From Aphodosoma sp045600865 (lineage in GTDB: Bacteria; Bacteroidota; Bacteroidia; Bacteroidales; Paludibacteraceae): a stretch of DNA of 64,000 nucleotides. The stretch's first letter is position 1. The number at the start of each line of letters is the position of its first letter. The position numbers and the translations under genes were made by a program. Below are positions 43,596 to 51,454 of this stretch, in pieces. The notes under the pieces were generated by a model that had not been told where the DNA came from, did not search any database, and worked only from the letters and a program-made list of their open reading frames with translations. The stretch covers positions 1-64,000 of the forward strand of contig JAZRYS010000168.1 of NCBI GenBank assembly GCA_045600865.1. The letters run 5' to 3'.

Positions 43596-43596
43596 G

Positions 43597-44325
43597 TCAA
43601 TAATTTTCACTTGTCATTTGTTCTGAGGTTTTACCGAACCTTCTTTCTCTTCCGTTAAAGTTTTCTATTGCCTTTAGGAATTCTTCTCTTCTGAAGTCAG
43701 GCCACAGAGTGTCAGTGAAATACATCTCTGTGTAAGCCAGTTGCCACAGCAGGTAGTTCGACAATCTGTATTCACCACTGGTCCTTATCAGCAGGTCGGG
43801 GTCAGGTATTCCGGCAGTGGCAAGGTTGTCGCATACGGTTGACTCGGTTATTTCCTCTGGTTTCATCTCGCCTCTTGCCACCTTCTCAGCCACCTTGCGT
43901 ACCATTTCAGTTATCTCCCAGCGAGATGAGTAGCTCAGTGCCAGCACCAGTGTGGTGCGGTCGTGTTCCTTTGTCTCTTCCTCACAGTTTTCCAGCAATC
44001 TGCGTGCCTCTTCAGGCAGCATTTGTCGTTCACCAATTGCTCTGAGTCGCACGTTGTTCTTGTGGAAAGTGGGCAACTCTTTCACAAGGTTCTGCATAAG
44101 CAGGGTCATCAATCCGTCAACCTCCTCTTTAGGGCGGTTCCAATTTTCGGTACTGAATGTATAGAGAGTCAGATACTTAACACCTATCTCGACTGCCGTT
44201 TCCAACACAGCCCTCACTGATTCCACTCCGTTCAGGTGTCCGAACAATCTCTCACGGCCATGTTTCTTGGCCCAACGGCCATTGCCGTCCATGATAATTG
44301 CTATGTGCTCAGGAACTTTCATCAT
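43597..44325 (-). CDS. uppS: Isoprenyl transferase (undecaprenyl diphosphate synthase)
   Basis: A 242-residue cis-prenyltransferase. The catalytic block HIAIIMDGNGRWAKKHGRERLFGHLNG has the essential Asp. SRWEITEMVRKVAEKVA and LLIRTSGEYRLSNYLLWQLAYTEMYFTDTLWPDF are also typical. It makes undecaprenyl diphosphate, the lipid carrier for peptidoglycan and surface glycans. I start at the ATG at 44325, whose A is the last base of the stop of the preceding gene (TGATG). The frame extends 12 residues further upstream into that gene, which is not family-like. Closely followed by bamA. Confidence 0.95.
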   Translation of the reverse strand: MMKVPEHIAIIMDGNGRWAKKHGRERLFGHLNGVESVRAVLETAVEIGVKYLTLYTFSTENWNRPKEEVDGLMTLLMQNLVKELPTFHKNNVRLRAIGERQMLPEEARRLLENCEEETKEHDRTTLVLALSYSSRWEITEMVRKVAEKVARGEMKPEEITESTVCDNLATAGIPDPDLLIRTSGEYRLSNYLLWQLAYTEMYFTDTLWPDFRREEFLKAIENFNGRERRFGKTSEQMTSENY

Positions 44326-45017
44326 CAATATTGTTTTTTCACTGTCACCCCATTGCGACATGGAGCACAGAATTTAAGAAAGTTAATAGAAATGTATAAC
44401 TGTGCGGTTGAATACCAGTCTCTGTTGTTCCAGAAACCTCTGTTCAGCCCTATCGGGTCATCCACATAGTCCAGTTTGTCAGTGAATGCCTTGCTCACCA
44501 TCCAGTAGGCACCCATGTTGACTCGGTCGGAGAGTTTGAATTTCACACCGATACCCATTGGCAGCGTGGCGGCAAAGCCTCCGTTGAACCCGATAAATCC
44601 CACGCCTAATGCCAGCGAAGGAGTAACCCATGTACGGTATTCAGCCCATTTCTGCACACCATAATTGAAGAAGTTGAATTCTCCCAAAACCATTGCACCA
44701 CCGAAAAGGTTGCGTCTCTTGTCGTCATCAATTTTCTGCACGCCAAGGTAGCCGCCTTCGCCTTGCACTCTTATCTCCCAGTGGCCGTTGAATTTGTAAC
44801 GGAAATAGGCACCTCCGACTGGTTGCACGTAGTTGAACAGCATTCCGTTGACGTCGCCAAGAGTGAAGCCGCATCCACCACTCAATCCGAACTCGCAGAA
44901 ATAGACGTTTCCGCCTCTGTCTCCTCTTCCTTTTGCCGCAGGGTCAGCCTGCAGGTCTTCGCATACGCATAACCCGCAAACGATACACATTATAAATATG
45001 TGGCCCTTGTTCCTCAC
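44325..45017 (-). CDS. DUF6089 family outer-membrane beta-barrel protein
   Basis: A 230-residue protein. An N-terminal hydrophobic stretch (about residues 5-20, CIVCGLCVC) could be a signal peptide. Strand-like segments follow (VYFCEFGLSGGCGFTLGDVNGML, AYFRYKFNGHWEIRVQGEGGYL, VGFIGFNGGFAATLPMGIGVKFKL). Its position directly before uppS and bamA is the phylum-typical place of DUF6089 (GLGGxxY...LGD beginning). Its function in outer-membrane biogenesis is suggested by gene order only. It is linked to uppS by a TGATG overlap and lies 24 nt after the PorE-like gene. Confidence 0.78.
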   Translation of the reverse strand: MRNKGHIFIMCIVCGLCVCEDLQADPAAKGRGDRGGNVYFCEFGLSGGCGFTLGDVNGMLFNYVQPVGGAYFRYKFNGHWEIRVQGEGGYLGVQKIDDDKRRNLFGGAMVLGEFNFFNYGVQKWAEYRTWVTPSLALGVGFIGFNGGFAATLPMGIGVKFKLSDRVNMGAYWMVSKAFTDKLDYVDDPIGLNRGFWNNRDWYSTAQLYISINFLKFCAPCRNGVTVKKQY

Positions 45018-45041
45018 GGTCCTTTTGACTTCAGTCTTTCG

Positions 45042-47495
45042 TCATCTCCTGATTCTCAGCTCCACACGTCTGTTCAGTTGCCTTCCCTCAGCGGTCTCGT
45101 TTGTAGCACGAGGTTTGTCAGGTCCATAACCAATTATAGTGAACATCTCGTATTTGCAACCTTTGCTAATCAGGTAGTCGCGAACCGAACGGCATCTGTC
45201 TTCACTGAGTCTCTGGTTTTTGTCTCTCTCGCCATTGCTGTCGGTATGCCCGCTTATTTCAACGCGTATGCTCTTCATGTTCTTGAGGATGTAAGCCACA
45301 CGGTCCAGCTCAAAGCGGGATGCAGGCAGCAGTTCAGACTTGGCTGTCTCGAAGAAGAGGTTGTTCAAAGGCACTGCGGCATCCTCGTTCATCATCTCCT
45401 CGTACGACACCATCTCGATGTCGTGCTCCTCTTTTGTCACATTCTTCCTGTTTCTGAGGTCTATCCAGTTTGCCACAGGATAATATCCCTCTTTGTCAAC
45501 ATAATAGCCATAGTTTCTGCCCATAGGTAGTACGATGAAGAACTTTCCGTCAACCGAACTTGTCCTTACCTCACCCATGTCGCGACCTGTTTCAAGATCC
45601 TCCCAACGTATCACACCCTCAAGGTATTTACCCTTTCTGTCTTTCAGGTGGCCAGTTATTATAGTGACACCTTCAGGTCTCATTTTTGCAGGCAAGTCAA
45701 TGATGTAAATGTCTTCATTGCCAGACTCTATTCCCTTCGAGAAATATGCTTTCTGGCCGTCAGTGGATATCTTGTACCAGCACTCCATCTCGCCGGTATT
45801 TATCTCACGGCCGAGGTTCACAGGCTCACTCCATTCCGTCCATTTCTCGTCATTCAGCCTGCGTGTCATCCATACATCGTAACTGCCTGTGGAACCGTGG
45901 CCTTCGCTCGAGAAGTACAGGGTCTTCATGTCTGGGTGCATAAACGGAGCGCGCTCGTTGAATGACGTATTCACTTTTGACCCGAGTTCTATGGCCTCGC
46001 CCCAGGTGCCATCTGCCTGTTTCAGGCTGACGTACAGGTTTTCCGAGGTTCCAATCTCGCGGCCGTTGTTGGTTCTTGCCGCAAAAAGCATTGCCTTGCC
46101 GTCGCTTGTCAGTGTGGCATCTGCCTGCCATGAAGCCATGTTCACATTCTTTGGCATCTGTTCCAGTTTGCCCCATGTCGTGCCATGGCGGCGTGTGGTG
46201 TAGAATTTGCCGTTCTTGAATACAATCATGTCTTCGCCATCCACGCTGACAGCCTCGACAGCCTCGTTTCCTCGCTCAGTGTTGATGCTTCGTATCTGCA
46301 TAGGGCGTTTCCACTGGCCGTTCTCGTCACGTTCTGCGTAGAATATGTCTTCTCCTCCGAGGTTGTCAACACGTTTCTTCCCGACGAAATAGAGGGTCTT
46401 GTCGTCTGCCGAGATGTAAGGTGAATACTCATGGCCACCCGAATTGACCTTTTCGCTCAACTTCTCCGGTTTGATTTCTCCTGAAACCTTTGCGGACATT
46501 GTTGCTGCCATGGTCTTGTACCATGGATTGCTGCCATAACCCGCTTTGAATGACTCCAATGCTGCTGAAATCTTGCTTGCTGCAGCACCCTCTTTCTGCA
46601 TCTGGTCAAGGTATCTTGCCATGTACACCATTCCGATATTGTATGGAGCCAGCGAATCGACCAGACCCTTGCTGACTTTCCCGTCAGCCCTTTTCTCAGC
46701 CTCGGCACGTTTCAGGTCTGCAGCCTTGTATTTCATGAGTGTTGACGAGTTGAAACGCTCATACAGGGCATACATGCTGTCCAAGTGTTGCAGCGACGGT
46801 CCGCTCACCCATATATCATGAATCTTCTCCATGAGTTTCTCCCGCTCTGCCCCTGTAACCATTTCGATCACGCATTCCATGAGTTCAATGTCTTTTCCCT
46901 GCATTGCCTCGTTATAGATGTCCCGCTTTGCTCCAGCTACCCAGTCGCCCACAGGATTCTGCTTGAGCATGTTGCAGTATTCCACGCGGGAACCTGACCC
47001 TTTGGCGGCACTTTGGCGCATCTGATCCCTGCGTTTTTCGACATCCATCTTTATCTCCTCTGGTGCCAGGATGTATGTCAACAGAAAGGAATCCAGCTGC
47101 TCTTCAGTCGGCTCGCCTTCCAGCAATTCATCGTAAATTATCTTGCAAACGAACTCTAAACCTATCGTATAGAGGTCATCATTGAAGCCATTTCGCTCAG
47201 CTTTTGCCCTTTCTTCGTCATTCATCGCCTTAAAACCATCCCGCGAAGCCACCAAATGTGAGTATGCTTTCTCCAGACTGTAGCCTTTGTACGTCTTTAT
47301 CATGCACAGCTTATAGGCAGTGTAATTGACGCCAGTTGCCTTTGGATTTTTTTTCAGTTCTTTGTCAATAGATGCTTTAACAGCTTTGTAATCACCCGCT
47401 TTCATTTCCTTCTGAAATGGGTATCTGACCATCTGTGCGTTCATTGCGAGCACACTGAAAATCAGTAAACAGATACAAAAAGTTGTTTTTTTCAT
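45042..47495 (-). CDS. PorE-like protein: TPR, PD40 propeller, carboxypeptidase-regulatory-like and OmpA domains
   Basis: An 817-residue protein with signal peptide MKKTTFCICLLIFSVLAMNA. An N-terminal helical region with TPR-like character (about residues 30-330) is followed by a PD40 propeller region (about 345-600; for example SPYISADDKTLYFVGKKRVDN and APFMHPDMKTLYFSSEGHG). A carboxypeptidase-regulatory-like domain (about 610-690) and a C-terminal OmpA domain with NNLFFETAKSELLPAS...ISGHTDSNGERDKNQRLSEDRC...NRRVELRI follow. This is the domain order of PorE, the T9SS component thought to link the system to peptidoglycan. Unlike PorE it has no visible lipobox. It has its own promoter (-7 box 47,534-47,527) and leads the long bam-M6 run. 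It may instead be a related OmpA protein. Confidence 0.82.
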   Translation of the reverse strand: MKKTTFCICLLIFSVLAMNAQMVRYPFQKEMKAGDYKAVKASIDKELKKNPKATGVNYTAYKLCMIKTYKGYSLEKAYSHLVASRDGFKAMNDEERAKAERNGFNDDLYTIGLEFVCKIIYDELLEGEPTEEQLDSFLLTYILAPEEIKMDVEKRRDQMRQSAAKGSGSRVEYCNMLKQNPVGDWVAGAKRDIYNEAMQGKDIELMECVIEMVTGAEREKLMEKIHDIWVSGPSLQHLDSMYALYERFNSSTLMKYKAADLKRAEAEKRADGKVSKGLVDSLAPYNIGMVYMARYLDQMQKEGAAASKISAALESFKAGYGSNPWYKTMAATMSAKVSGEIKPEKLSEKVNSGGHEYSPYISADDKTLYFVGKKRVDNLGGEDIFYAERDENGQWKRPMQIRSINTERGNEAVEAVSVDGEDMIVFKNGKFYTTRRHGTTWGKLEQMPKNVNMASWQADATLTSDGKAMLFAARTNNGREIGTSENLYVSLKQADGTWGEAIELGSKVNTSFNERAPFMHPDMKTLYFSSEGHGSTGSYDVWMTRRLNDEKWTEWSEPVNLGREINTGEMECWYKISTDGQKAYFSKGIESGNEDIYIIDLPAKMRPEGVTIITGHLKDRKGKYLEGVIRWEDLETGRDMGEVRTSSVDGKFFIVLPMGRNYGYYVDKEGYYPVANWIDLRNRKNVTKEEHDIEMVSYEEMMNEDAAVPLNNLFFETAKSELLPASRFELDRVAYILKNMKSIRVEISGHTDSNGERDKNQRLSEDRCRSVRDYLISKGCKYEMFTIIGYGPDKPRATNETAEGRQLNRRVELRIRR

Positions 47496-47526
47496 AATGC
47501 AGACGATTTACTCCAAAATTAGCGCA

Positions 47527-47555
47527 CAAAGTTACAAAAAAAATTCGTACCTTTG
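47527..47555. promoter_or_regulatory. Divergent promoter module A (PorE-like gene / ABC ATPase gene)
   Basis: On the minus strand TAACTTTG (47534-47527); on the plus strand TACCTTTG (47548-47555). The boxes are separated by 13 bp, mostly A. The module at 50,807-50,835 has the same boxes and the same 13-bp gap. Each polymerase site would cover the other, so initiation may be mutually exclusive. Confidence 0.65.
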
Positions 47556-47596
47556 CACAAGATTTCTGATTATTTTTTCCTTTAAAAATTTTTCCC

Positions 47597-48295
47597 ATGC
47601 TTCAAATCGACAAAGTGGTGAAATCCTACACTGGCCATGAGGTACTTCGGGGGCTTTCCCTCGACATTCCAGAAGGTTCCGTCTATGCCCTTCTCGGCAC
47701 CAATGGGGCAGGCAAAACCACACTTTTGCGCATCATCAACGGCATAATATCGCCCGACTCAGGTTCTGTCTCTCTGGATGGAGCCCCCATCACCCTCGAC
47801 TCTTCGTCACGCATAGGCTACCTGCCGGAAGAGCGCGGCCTGTATCGCAAAATGGCTCTCGGCGAGCAGGTCATCTATCTTGCAATGCTTCACGGCATGA
47901 CACGTCAGGAAGCGTCACGCGAACTGGACATATGGCTTGAGCGTTTCGAGTTGACCGAATGGCGCAGACGTCCTGTCGAGCAGCTCTCAAAAGGAATGCA
48001 GCAGAAGGTTCAATTCATCTCGACCGTCATCCACAGGCCAAGCCTGCTCATCTTCGACGAGCCTTTCAGCGGTTTCGACCCCGTCAATGCTGAATTGCTG
48101 AAAAAAGAAATCCTCCGGCTCAATGCCGAAGGAGCTACGGTGCTTTTCTCGACCCATAACCTCGATTCAGTCTCCCGCATCTGCACCCATGCCGCCATCC
48201 TCCATAACGGCACCATCGCCACATCAGGGCCTTTGGGCGAAATTATCCAACAAGGCCAGAGCATCAACGACCTCTTCTTTCAGATAGTGAAATAA
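47597..48295 (+). CDS. ABC transporter ATP-binding protein (NatA-like), no permease partner
   Basis: A 232-residue ABC ATPase. Walker A is GTNGAGKTTLL, the Q-loop region SSRIGYLPEERGLYRKM, the signature LSKGMQQKVQF (a LSxGM variant), Walker B LLIFDEPFSGFDPVN and the H-loop FSTHNLDSV. It is the NatA/CcmA type that usually energises an ABC-2 permease encoded next to it. Here the next 450 nt hold a decayed IS3-like transposase and then the end of metG, so the permease gene is missing. It has a plus-strand -7 box at 47,548-47,555. It may be stranded by IS-related deletion, or pair with a permease elsewhere. Confidence 0.9.
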   Translation: MLQIDKVVKSYTGHEVLRGLSLDIPEGSVYALLGTNGAGKTTLLRIINGIISPDSGSVSLDGAPITLDSSSRIGYLPEERGLYRKMALGEQVIYLAMLHGMTRQEASRELDIWLERFELTEWRRRPVEQLSKGMQQKVQFISTVIHRPSLLIFDEPFSGFDPVNAELLKKEILRLNAEGATVLFSTHNLDSVSRICTHAAILHNGTIATSGPLGEIIQQGQSINDLFFQIVK

Positions 48296-48361
48296 GTTGT
48301 CTGCGACAGAATAAAAAAACGCCGATTTTTGAACTATAAGTCGATTTAAAATGCCAAAAAG

Positions 48362-48678
48362 CTAGTCCGCCAGATGACATGATGACAGGTAGCGTGATCC
48401 TAATATAACATGGGAACTACTACTCTCAAAGTTAATGTCAGCCAAACTTTTGTACTGAGCCTTCTTGAATGTGTTGTTGAGCCTTTCGGCTTGGGCATTA
48501 TCCTTAGGATTACCGCTCTCGCTGGGCACAAATCCATCCACCTGCGGCTTGTAGTAGGATTGCTTGCTGAATCCTGCAAAGCCGCACAGCAATGACACCC
48601 TGCGCTCTTCTCCGCCATCGACTATGCTTCTGACGGCCTGATGCCAGCTTTTGTTCCCTACACTGTTGATCGTTTTCT
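48362..48678 (-). pseudogene. Degraded IS3-family transposase (OrfB-like) with internal deletion
   Basis: On the minus strand one frame reads KTINSVGNKSWHQAVRSIV...RRVSLLCGFAGFSKQSYYKP, the HTH start of an IS3-type OrfB. It then continues directly with the segment ESGNPKDNAQAERLNNTFKKAQYKS, which is normally found near the end of the integrase core. The catalytic DDE region between them is missing, so about 150 residues or more have been deleted. The end loses similarity and stops near 48362. A TTTTTTCAGTA-type end near 48710-48722 may be a former terminal repeat. It lies in the place expected for the ABC permease. Confidence 0.75.
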
Positions 48679-48744
48679 AACTCCATTTGTTAAAAAGTTT
48701 GGAGTCAACTTTTTTCAGTATAGGACAGAGTCGTCTTTCTATTT

Positions 48745-50784
48745 TTATCCTACCGTAGAACCAGGCTTGACTGGCTGGGAAGGTGTACATAGAACAAGTT
48801 TGCCATCTGCATCAACAGCTGACAGTATCATGCCTTCTGAGACTATCCCACGGAGTTTGCGTGGCTCGAAGTTGGCTATGAAGAGCACCTGCGTACCTAC
48901 GAGTTTCTCTGGCTCTGGGTAACTCTGGGCAATGCCTGAGACTATAGTACGGCCTCCCATGCCGTCATCCAACTTGAACTGAAGCAGCTTATCTGCCTTT
49001 GGCACCTTTGTGCACTCAATGACTGTAGCTACGCGTATGTCTGTCTTCTCCCACTCCTCGAATGGCACGTTCGCCTTTACATCTGCAGGCTTATAGTTGT
49101 CAATCTCGTTTTGCTTCTCCATATCCTTGAGCTTCTGAATCTGAGCCTCTATCACGCTATCCTCTATCTTCTCGAAAAGCAATTCAGGCTTGTTGATTGT
49201 CTCGCCAGCCTTAAGCAGATTTATGCGACCAAGGTCTGCCCATACAATATTACCCATATTGAGCATTTCGCGAAGCTTACGGGCTGAGAATGGAGTGAAT
49301 GGCTCGAATGCTATTGCAAGGTTTGCCGCTATCTGCAGGGCAACATGCATGATTGTTGCAGTACGTGCCTCGTCCGTCTTGACAAGCTTCCAAGGCTCCA
49401 TGTCAGCAAGATATTTATTGCCGATACGTGCAAGGTTCATTGCCTCCTTCAGTGCGTCACGGAACCTGAATACGTCAAGATAACCCTCCATTGCCTTCTT
49501 AACCTCCATGAACTCGTCAAGCGTCTGGCGGTCAACGTCTGCCAACTCCCCTACTGCCGGAATCACACCATTATAGAACTTATGGGTGAGCACAAGCGCA
49601 CGGTTTATGAAATTGCCGAATATTGCAACCAGCTCCGAATTGTTGCGCTGCTGGAAATCGTGCCACGTAAAGTCGTTATCCTTTGTCTCTGGGGCATTCG
49701 CAGTGAGCACATAACGGAGGACATCCTGCTTGCCAGGCATATCAACCAAGTATTCATGCAACCATACAGCCCAGTTCTTTGAAGTCGAAATCTTGCGGCC
49801 TTCGAGGTTGAGGAATTCGTTTGCAGGGACATTGTCCGGCAGATTGTAGCTGCCATCGGCCTTGAGCATTGCAGGGAAGACTATGCAATGGAAGACAATA
49901 TTGTCCTTTCCTATGAAATGGAGCATACGTGTATCCTTGTCTTTCCACCACTTTTCCCAGTCGTTTGGCAGAAGTTCCTTAGTATTTGATATATAGCCTA
50001 TTGGGGCATCAAACCACACATAAAGCACCTTGCCGTCGGCACCTTCTACGGGTACAGGCACACCCCAATCGAGGTCGCGGCTTACGGCACGTGGCTGAAG
50101 TCCCATGTCGAGCCACGACTTGCACTGGCCATATACATTCACCTTCCACTCCTTGTGACCTTCGAGAATCCACTGCTTGAGCCACTCCTCGTGCTTGTCG
50201 AGAGGGAGATACCAGTGTTTTGTTTCTTTCAGTACTGGCTTTGCCCCGGAGAGTGTCGAGTGTGGATCTATCAAATCAAGTGGGCTCAGAGACGTACCAC
50301 AAGCCTCGCACTGATCTCCGTATGCGTTAGGGTTCTTGCAATGAGGGCAGGTACCAGTTATGTAACGGTCGGCAAGAAACTGATGAGCCTCTGGGTCGTA
50401 ATACTGCTCTGAAGTCTTCTCGATGAACTCTCCTTTTTCGTAGAGTTTGCGGAAGAATTCTGACGAGGTCTCGTGATGAATCTTGGACGAAGTGCGGGAA
50501 TAGATGTCGTAAGAGATACCCAATTCCTCGAATGATTTCTTGATAATGCCATGATAGCGATCAACGATATCCTGAGGTGTGACACCTTCTTTCTTAGCCT
50601 TTATCGTGATAGGCACACCATGTTCGTCAGAACCTCCGACAAACAGAACTTCCTCACCTTTAAGACGTAAGTAACGGACATAGATATCTGCAGGAACATA
50701 AACACCAGCCAGATGACCAATATGAACAGGACCGTTTGCGTATGGCAACGCAGTGGTTACAAGGGTACGTTTGAAGTTATTCAT
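48745..50784 (-). CDS. metG: Methionyl-tRNA synthetase
   Basis: A 679-residue class I synthetase. The HIGH motif is HIGH at residues 21-24 (GPVHIGHLAGVYVPADIY). The zinc knuckle is CPHCKNPNAYGDQCEACG, and the KMSKS-equivalent loop is GRKISTSKNWAVW. A C-terminal tRNA-binding, EMAP-II-like dimerisation domain (about residues 575-679) begins FEEWEKTDIRVATVIECTKVPKADKLLQF. It charges initiator and elongator tRNA-Met. It has a -7 box TAACTTTG at 50814-50807 immediately upstream. The domain order and length are normal for this phylum. Confidence 0.97.
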   Translation of the reverse strand: MNNFKRTLVTTALPYANGPVHIGHLAGVYVPADIYVRYLRLKGEEVLFVGGSDEHGVPITIKAKKEGVTPQDIVDRYHGIIKKSFEELGISYDIYSRTSSKIHHETSSEFFRKLYEKGEFIEKTSEQYYDPEAHQFLADRYITGTCPHCKNPNAYGDQCEACGTSLSPLDLIDPHSTLSGAKPVLKETKHWYLPLDKHEEWLKQWILEGHKEWKVNVYGQCKSWLDMGLQPRAVSRDLDWGVPVPVEGADGKVLYVWFDAPIGYISNTKELLPNDWEKWWKDKDTRMLHFIGKDNIVFHCIVFPAMLKADGSYNLPDNVPANEFLNLEGRKISTSKNWAVWLHEYLVDMPGKQDVLRYVLTANAPETKDNDFTWHDFQQRNNSELVAIFGNFINRALVLTHKFYNGVIPAVGELADVDRQTLDEFMEVKKAMEGYLDVFRFRDALKEAMNLARIGNKYLADMEPWKLVKTDEARTATIMHVALQIAANLAIAFEPFTPFSARKLREMLNMGNIVWADLGRINLLKAGETINKPELLFEKIEDSVIEAQIQKLKDMEKQNEIDNYKPADVKANVPFEEWEKTDIRVATVIECTKVPKADKLLQFKLDDGMGGRTIVSGIAQSYPEPEKLVGTQVLFIANFEPRKLRGIVSEGMILSAVDADGKLVLCTPSQPVKPGSTVG

Positions 50785-50806
50785 AAAATTATTTTCAATT
50801 TGGGCG

Positions 50807-50835
50807 CAAAGTTACAAAAAAAATCATTACCTTTG
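50807..50835. promoter_or_regulatory. Divergent promoter module B (metG / small lipoprotein)
   Basis: On the minus strand TAACTTTG (50814-50807); on the plus strand TACCTTTG (50828-50835). The 13-bp gap is A-rich, as in module A. The plus box lies 22 nt before the ATG at 50858. Confidence 0.65.
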
Positions 50836-50857
50836 CACGATTTTTAGAACAAACTAT

Positions 50858-51454
50858 ATGAAAAAAATTTTCATGCTTTTCATCACCATGATGATGATGG
50901 CTTCTTGCACTACTATGAGCACTAAACAGCTGCTCAAAATTTTGAAAAACTCTATAAACAATGATATAGACGACATAGGTCAAACACTTATAAACCACGG
51001 ATTTACAGAATCATCACGAAGGTTTGCCGAGAAAGTGATTTTCGAGCATGGAGATACGATGGTGTATGTCGTAGTGTCGATGGCAGACCAACGGAAAGTG
51101 GGTGGAGCATACGTCTGCATCAACTGCGCCAATGCAGAAAGAGCTCTGGAACAATACCATGAATTTCGTGATTTATGTCGTGAGGACGACAAATTCTATG
51201 GTGCAAAGATTATAAAAGTGTTTGCCAAGACACCTGAAGAGGCACTTTACTCGTCAACTGACCCTGCCACTATAGACACATTGAATGCAAAAACAATAGA
51301 GGAACGTGAGATTTCAACCATAAATGAGCGTTGGGAGGATGGCATCAACCCAGACAACCGTACAGTTGTGGCAATGTTCAAGAACCAGTTTGACGGCTAT
51401 AGCGTGACCGCCGTCTTCAGGACATCGCTTGCCCACCCTAAGGGATTTGAATAA
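50858..51454 (+). CDS. Small lipoprotein of unknown function
   Basis: A 198-residue protein. The ATG at 50858 (MKKIFMLFITMMMMASC) gives a lipobox, MASC. The frame is open 35 residues further upstream but the promoter box lies within it, so the upstream start is excluded. The mature part includes EKVIFEHGDTMVYVVVSMADQRKVGGAYVCINCANAERALEQY and ends VAMFKNQFDGYSVTAVFRTSLAHPKGFE. I recognise no family. It ends exactly where the convergent recG gene ends (51,454/51,455), leaving no spacer. Outer-membrane attachment is inferred from the lipobox. Confidence 0.75.
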   Translation: MKKIFMLFITMMMMASCTTMSTKQLLKILKNSINNDIDDIGQTLINHGFTESSRRFAEKVIFEHGDTMVYVVVSMADQRKVGGAYVCINCANAERALEQYHEFRDLCREDDKFYGAKIIKVFAKTPEEALYSSTDPATIDTLNAKTIEEREISTINERWEDGINPDNRTVVAMFKNQFDGYSVTAVFRTSLAHPKGFE

